Positions 60,271 to 64,000 of a stretch of DNA of 64,000 nt are shown in pieces. Position 1 is the first letter of the stretch. Each line of letters begins with the position of its first letter. The stretch is taken from contig JAQISU010000081.1 in assembly GCA_029339505.1 (NCBI GenBank), positions 14,421,001-14,485,000 of the forward strand, written 5' to 3'. The stretch is from Unio delphinus. Its lineage: Eukaryota; Mollusca; Bivalvia; Unionida; Unionidae. The notes below the pieces were generated by a model, which saw only the letters and a program-made list of their open reading frames with translations, was not told the origin of the DNA and searched no databases. The position numbers and the translations under genes are program-made.

Positions 60271-60570
60271 TCACTCAAATGCTACATGTACTTGTGGCAA
60301 CTGTGTAACGAATTCATACGATCTGGTGTTATTTCTTGATATGCAGAGAAAATAATCCACTTTATCCCGGACAAAAGTGTCGGTGATGATATACTGTCCT
60401 ATTCTCTTTTGAAAGGTACGAAGGGGTGTGATCCCCCTCAACACATTGGCTCCATCCTTTTCCAATTTCACTTCAAAGCTTACACTTGGTCCTGAAGCCT
60501 TGAGCTTAAGTTTTAGAGTAGACATTGATTCCAACACAAATGTCTGGTTACTCTGCATCCCATGCCCCAT
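60271..60570 (-). CDS. 99-codon frame in dispersed element R1, unknown product
   Basis: The frame starts at ATG 60570 and codes SNQTFVLESMSTLKLKLKAS, KLEKDGANVLRGITPLRTFQ, then RIGQYIITDTFVRDKVDYFL CISRN, ending VHVAFE. Composition is that of a folded beta-rich domain rather than repeat noise. It has a broken relative at about 58.93-59.03 kb at corresponding positions of R1 copy a. A possible acceptor (GTTATTAG) lies just before the ATG, so it could be an exon of a mobile or host gene. It is not recognised as CARD, coiled coil or any known transposase. Confidence 0.35.
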   Translation of the reverse strand: MGHGMQSNQTFVLESMSTLKLKLKASGPSVSFEVKLEKDGANVLRGITPLRTFQKRIGQYIITDTFVRDKVDYFLCISRNNTRSYEFVTQLPQVHVAFE

Positions 60571-61425
60571 CCTAATAACATGAACTGGATTACATTATTC
60601 CCACAAAGATGGCCCACTTCTATTATGACCAGACTAGGCCATATACAAAGGATCATAATAGGTCACGACCACATCAAATATGTTTTATTGCATAGTCAAT
60701 AGACTTTGCTTATAGTGTGTGCAGTTTCATATTTTTGATATTACAACATGTGAAAATATCACTTTATGTGATTCTCATTGTTCCAAATATGCCCATGCAA
60801 TTAGTTTGCAGTATTCTCTTCACTGATTGGCTGCATCTGTGGTAAAACTTTGTCAACCCAACCTTCTGGAATTTTTTTCTTCAATGAACATTTTGGTCGC
60901 CATTTTTCGAATCGACTTCTGAAAAGGAATTGGTTCAAAATTGTCTATCTGTTTCAATATGGATAATATACGCCCACATGGTTTGTTATATTATATATAA
61001 CATATAACATGAATAATGTCTAAAACTCCAAAACAAAAACAATAATAACAAGAAATAAAACTAGGGGTATTGCTTGTGTGCAGTTGGGGGTTGAGGGATT
61101 GGTATATCTGAAGCATGGAATTGACCCCATAAACAAGCATGATTTAACTCCAAACCGACAGATGTTTATCCATGATATACCGTATTTTCCGCCCTATAAG
61201 TCGCTCCGGGGTATAAGTCGCAGGAGGGGGAAATCCAGATAATTTTGGAAAATTCAACAGATAAGTCGCTCCTGCGTATAAGTTGCTCCTGCGCACTTAC
61301 CGTAATCACGGTTTTGATACTGCCGGCCATTGCATACGACTTAGTAATTCCAACGTGTAAGTATATTCTTGTTTGAAATTTTAAAAATAGAAATATAAGC
61401 AAATAAGATTTATAAATAATGTTTA

Positions 61426-61536
61426 TTAAGTAAATAATAGCGCCACTGCACGATTTCCGTTTTCTTTCGCAAATGCTACGACGTTTAACTTAAATTCTGC
61501 ATCATAACTTTTTCGCGTGGTAGTTGTTGGTGCCAT
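61426..61536 (-). CDS. Truncated HTH start of pogo-like element 3
   Basis: From ATG at 61536 it codes MAPTTTTRKSYDAEFKLNVV then AFAKENGNRAVA. This is the first helices of the same Psq/CENP-B-type HTH as in the elements at 17-22 kb. It stops 36 residues in (LLFT, stop) before the recognition helix (RKYGVSEK...WRK). An internal deletion has removed the rest. No function is expected. Confidence 0.6.
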   Translation of the reverse strand: MAPTTTTRKSYDAEFKLNVVAFAKENGNRAVALLFT

Positions 61537-61639
61537 GATTAAACTGTATTGACTTACGCTAACATAACAATTTTAAGTCATACAACGTTATTGTGAAACT
61601 ATCTTTTTTTAATGCTCCATGGCATGAATGGTCCGTATT

Positions 61640-62165
61640 TATATACCGGTCAATTCCACAACCCGAGCGAACTTCAAAGGCACTTTATAAAACAAATGAA
61701 GTTGTTCGCCAGCCTTCCAGTTTTTTTTATTAATTACTTTGAAGTTCTCTCAATGAAGCCAGTCTTGGTATTCCAGTCAATTTCCACAACCCGAGCAAAC
61801 TTCAAAGGCACTTTATAAAACAATTGAAGTTGTCCGCCAGCCTTCCAGTTTTTTTTTATTAATTACTTTGAAGTTCTCTCAATGAAGCCAGTCTCGGTAT
61901 TCCGGTCAATTTCCACAACCCGAGCGAACTTCAAAGGCACTTTATAAAACAATTGAAGTTGTCCGCCAGTCTTCCAGTTTTTTTTTATTAATTACTTTGA
62001 AGTTCTCTCAATGAAGCCAGTCTCGGTATTCCGGTCAATTCCACACCCAGAGCGAACTTCAAAGGCATTTTATACGACAACTGAAATTGTTCGCCAGCCT
62101 TCCAGTTATTTTTATTAATTACTTTGGAGTTCTCTCAATGAAGCCAGTCTCGGATTAATCCAGAG
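61640..62165 (+). repeat. ~128 bp tandem array, 4 units, inside pogo-like element 3
   Basis: The unit begins around CACAACCCGAGCGAACTTCA and contains TTCGCCAGCCTTCCAG, a T-tract and CTCTCAATGAAGCCAGTCT. The landmark ACCCGAGC occurs at about 61661, 61789 and 61918, with a variant at 62045. The open frame 61612-61818 in this region comes from the repeat. Confidence 0.8.
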
Positions 62166-62606
62166 TTTTTTTTATAAACTATTGAAGTAAATTATGAAGC
62201 GCTACCGGTACATTTAAATACATATATTGTAGCGACATCTGACCAACACTTTGCTTGAAGCACGTGGTGAATAATAAAAGGAAAACAATGGCAATCGTAA
62301 TTTCAATATTTTTTTTAATTAATAACAACAAATTTTAACACATATATATTATAACTAAATAATATTTGATTATTTAATTTGATATTCTTGTAGTCTAATA
62401 CTTACGTGTATGTAAGTTTCGAGCAATTGGCTTGCCGGTATACCGTAGATGCATTCGCTATAACACAGCATCACTGCGCATCAGTCATATCGGTCGTTAA
62501 AAAAATTTATTTATCGTATAAGTCGCTCCTGCGTATAAGTCGCACACGTCATTTGAAAGAAAAAAAACGAAAAAAAGTAGCGACTTATACCCCGGAAAAT
62601 ACGGTA

Positions 62607-63299
62607 CTACATATTTACACAGTGAATATGTAATGTGATTCAGACTCTAAATGAAATTACTCAAGTACTGCAAATATCTGCTCATAAATACATTACAGAA
62701 AATATGTAAATGTGATGCAATTCTGAATCAAAATTGAAATTTGTTTGCATGTTCTGTAGTCTACTGTTCCAAAACAAGCACTGTAAATATCTGGTCACAT
62801 ATACATTACAGTAAATATAGTAATTTCTGCATCCAGTAAACCTAATTTCCACTGAATATCAATACTTAATGTTTAGTTGTAAAAGTTACACTTGAGGTTA
62901 CGTAAACATTGGATCCTCAACTGTAATCTAACAGGTAGTGAATCAAACAATGTGACATCATGCACATTGGACATTCTGTGTGGACAATGATTTTGTCTGT
63001 TTAAAATGTTTTGTTTAATTGGAAAGATGCTTGTTCTTTGATTTATAGTTGGTAAAAAAGTATAATCTACTTTTAAACATCAATACTAGTTCAACTTTGG
63101 TTGAGACTATTTTTTTTAATGCAAAACAAATGAAAGATGCAACGTCTGTCAGAATGAACTAAATTATTCATCTTGTTTTTCCATCTAAATAATTTCCAAT
63201 GAAATAGAAACTATGTCATAAAAATAATCTCAAATGGGTTTAATATTAAATCATTACCCATATGAGATAAGACATTATAAGCCATCAAAAGAATACCTG
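62607..63299. other. No gene seen
   Basis: AT-rich sequence. A weak duplicated phrase around 62660-62820 (GTACTGCAAATATCTGCTCA / ACTGTAAATATCTGGTCACA, each followed by ATACATTACAG) suggests an old ~130 bp repeat. Confidence 0.45.
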
Positions 63300-64000
63300 T
63301 TGTCCAGTGTGTCACACCCAGTCTATACAGGCACTCATATGGATCAGCCTAACCCACATGGGACTTGCCACCAATACCTGTGCCAAGGAGAGATTACCTT
63401 TACTGAGTGCCACCTAGGTGGGCAGGTAATGTATTAGCTTTAATAGCTAAACGTTTTTATCTGGGAGGACCGGATTTGTGAGGTGGTAGTAGTTTTTCTT
63501 AAAGGTGTTACTTCAAGAATAAAGTACTAGAATGTCTTAACATATTAAAAAGATGACTTGTAGACCTACAAAGATATTTGATGCCAGAATAAACAAGACT
63601 ACATGCAGACCAACAAAGATATTATTAGATGCCAGAAAAAGAATATGGAAGAAATGTTAAGTATTTGTATTGTCTCATCTGTAAAAAAATGTCTCAGACC
63701 CATTTACTCTCACAAAAGTGTACAAGTAGTTTCTTAAAATTATGTCTGTAATTTGGGCTACCTATCCAAAGTTTGATGACATAACCCTGACAAAAGCAAA
63801 TTTTGTAGTAAATTATGTTTCTCCTTTGAATACGTTCCCCAATCACATTACTTAAGGGATATTAGCCTGCTACCTCGCGAATCCAGCCCTACCAAAAGAC
63901 GAAAATTCGTCTTTCCTGTCTATGTCATATAGACAAAGGGCAATAACTCTTGCCCCTTACCTCCCCTTGCTACCCGCTAGGTGTCGCTTCTTTAGTTTTT
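63300..64000. repeat. Dispersed repeat, hairpin-rich end, cut by window edge
   Basis: It carries CCTGTGCCAAGGAGAGATTA, GAGTGCCACCTAGGTGG and GCTACCTCGCGAATCCAGCC, whose counterparts are seen near 59.39-59.47 kb (CTACCTCACAAATCCAGACC; ACTAGGTGGCACTTAGT). The last 110 bp holds three short inverted repeats in a row (63895-63914, 63918-63934 and about 63937-63963). No coding frame is recognised. Confidence 0.5.

Larger units (their letters stand above)
59500..60600. repeat. Dispersed element R1, copy b
   Basis: Landmarks in the same order as copy a: GGGAGGCTGAGAGGGTGTAT, GAAGGGAGATACATCCCCTT, GGCTATAGGTTCCACC, then the coding block. A SINE has inserted at 59766. Further relatives occur at about 37.9-38.6 kb and perhaps 11.4-11.6 kb. 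The class of mobile element is not known. Confidence 0.6.
61178..62606. mobile_element. Pogo-like DNA transposon 3, different subfamily
   Basis: The left end is TACCGTATTTTCCGCCCTAT with AAGTCGCTCC next. The right end is CGACTTATACCCCGGAAAAT ACGGTA. TA is at both borders. The first 13 bases of the TIR are shared with elements 1 and 2, but the subterminal repeats (AAGTCGCTCCTGCGTATAAG) and the interior differ. It contains a short HTH frame (61426-61536) and a four-unit ~128 bp tandem array. It has no catalytic domain. Confidence 0.8.

Overview
This is AT-rich animal (metazoan) nuclear DNA, not prokaryotic. It has spliced minus-strand exons with GT/AG boundaries in long introns, tRNA-headed SINEs, short inverted-repeat transposons (MITEs), pogo-type DNA transposon remnants and very many minisatellites. 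The repeat style (for example blocks resembling the 'CAAGAGGCCC...CTCACCTG' and 'GCCATATTGGA' repeats of bivalve genomes) suggests a marine mollusc, but the species cannot be fixed from sequence alone. Most long open frames here are accidental or produced by tandem repeats.

The one gene that can be assembled with confidence runs on the minus strand from about 57.9 kb down to 19.9 kb. Thirteen or fourteen short exons, several of microexon size, encode a linker followed by a PDZ domain (48.1-44.8 kb), an SH3 domain (40.6-34.0 kb) and a guanylate-kinase-like domain without a P-loop (about 33.8-19.9 kb). This is the MAGUK core of the ZO/CARMA type. The PDZ-SH3 segment reads closest to vertebrate CARMA (CARD10/11/14) proteins as I remember them. 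The N-terminal part lies beyond 58 kb or outside the window, and the extreme C-terminus is not resolved. A separate minus-strand exon-like frame at 12.2-12.6 kb ends in a Cys/His-rich tail and is not recognised.

Layout: 0-7.2 kb is mostly tandem arrays (41, 46, 31, 49/50 and 71 bp units) with a SINE and a MITE. 7.2-17 kb is sparse, with a MITE, a SINE, the unknown exon, a 46 bp array and a decayed reverse transcriptase fragment. 16.8-23.7 kb holds two sister pogo-like elements on either side of the last recognised MAGUK exon. 23.7-57 kb is MAGUK introns filled with minisatellites (45, 53, ~60, ~94, 55, 51/52, 31, 34 and 39 bp units), degenerate ~60-140 bp repeats, MITEs and SINEs. 58-60.6 kb holds two related copies of a dispersed element, one with an intact 99-codon frame. 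61.2-62.6 kb is a third pogo-like element, and the window ends in a hairpin-rich dispersed repeat.

The transposon frames (CENP-B/Psq-type helix-turn-helix only, no DDE catalytic domain) indicate non-autonomous elements that depend on a transposase encoded elsewhere.
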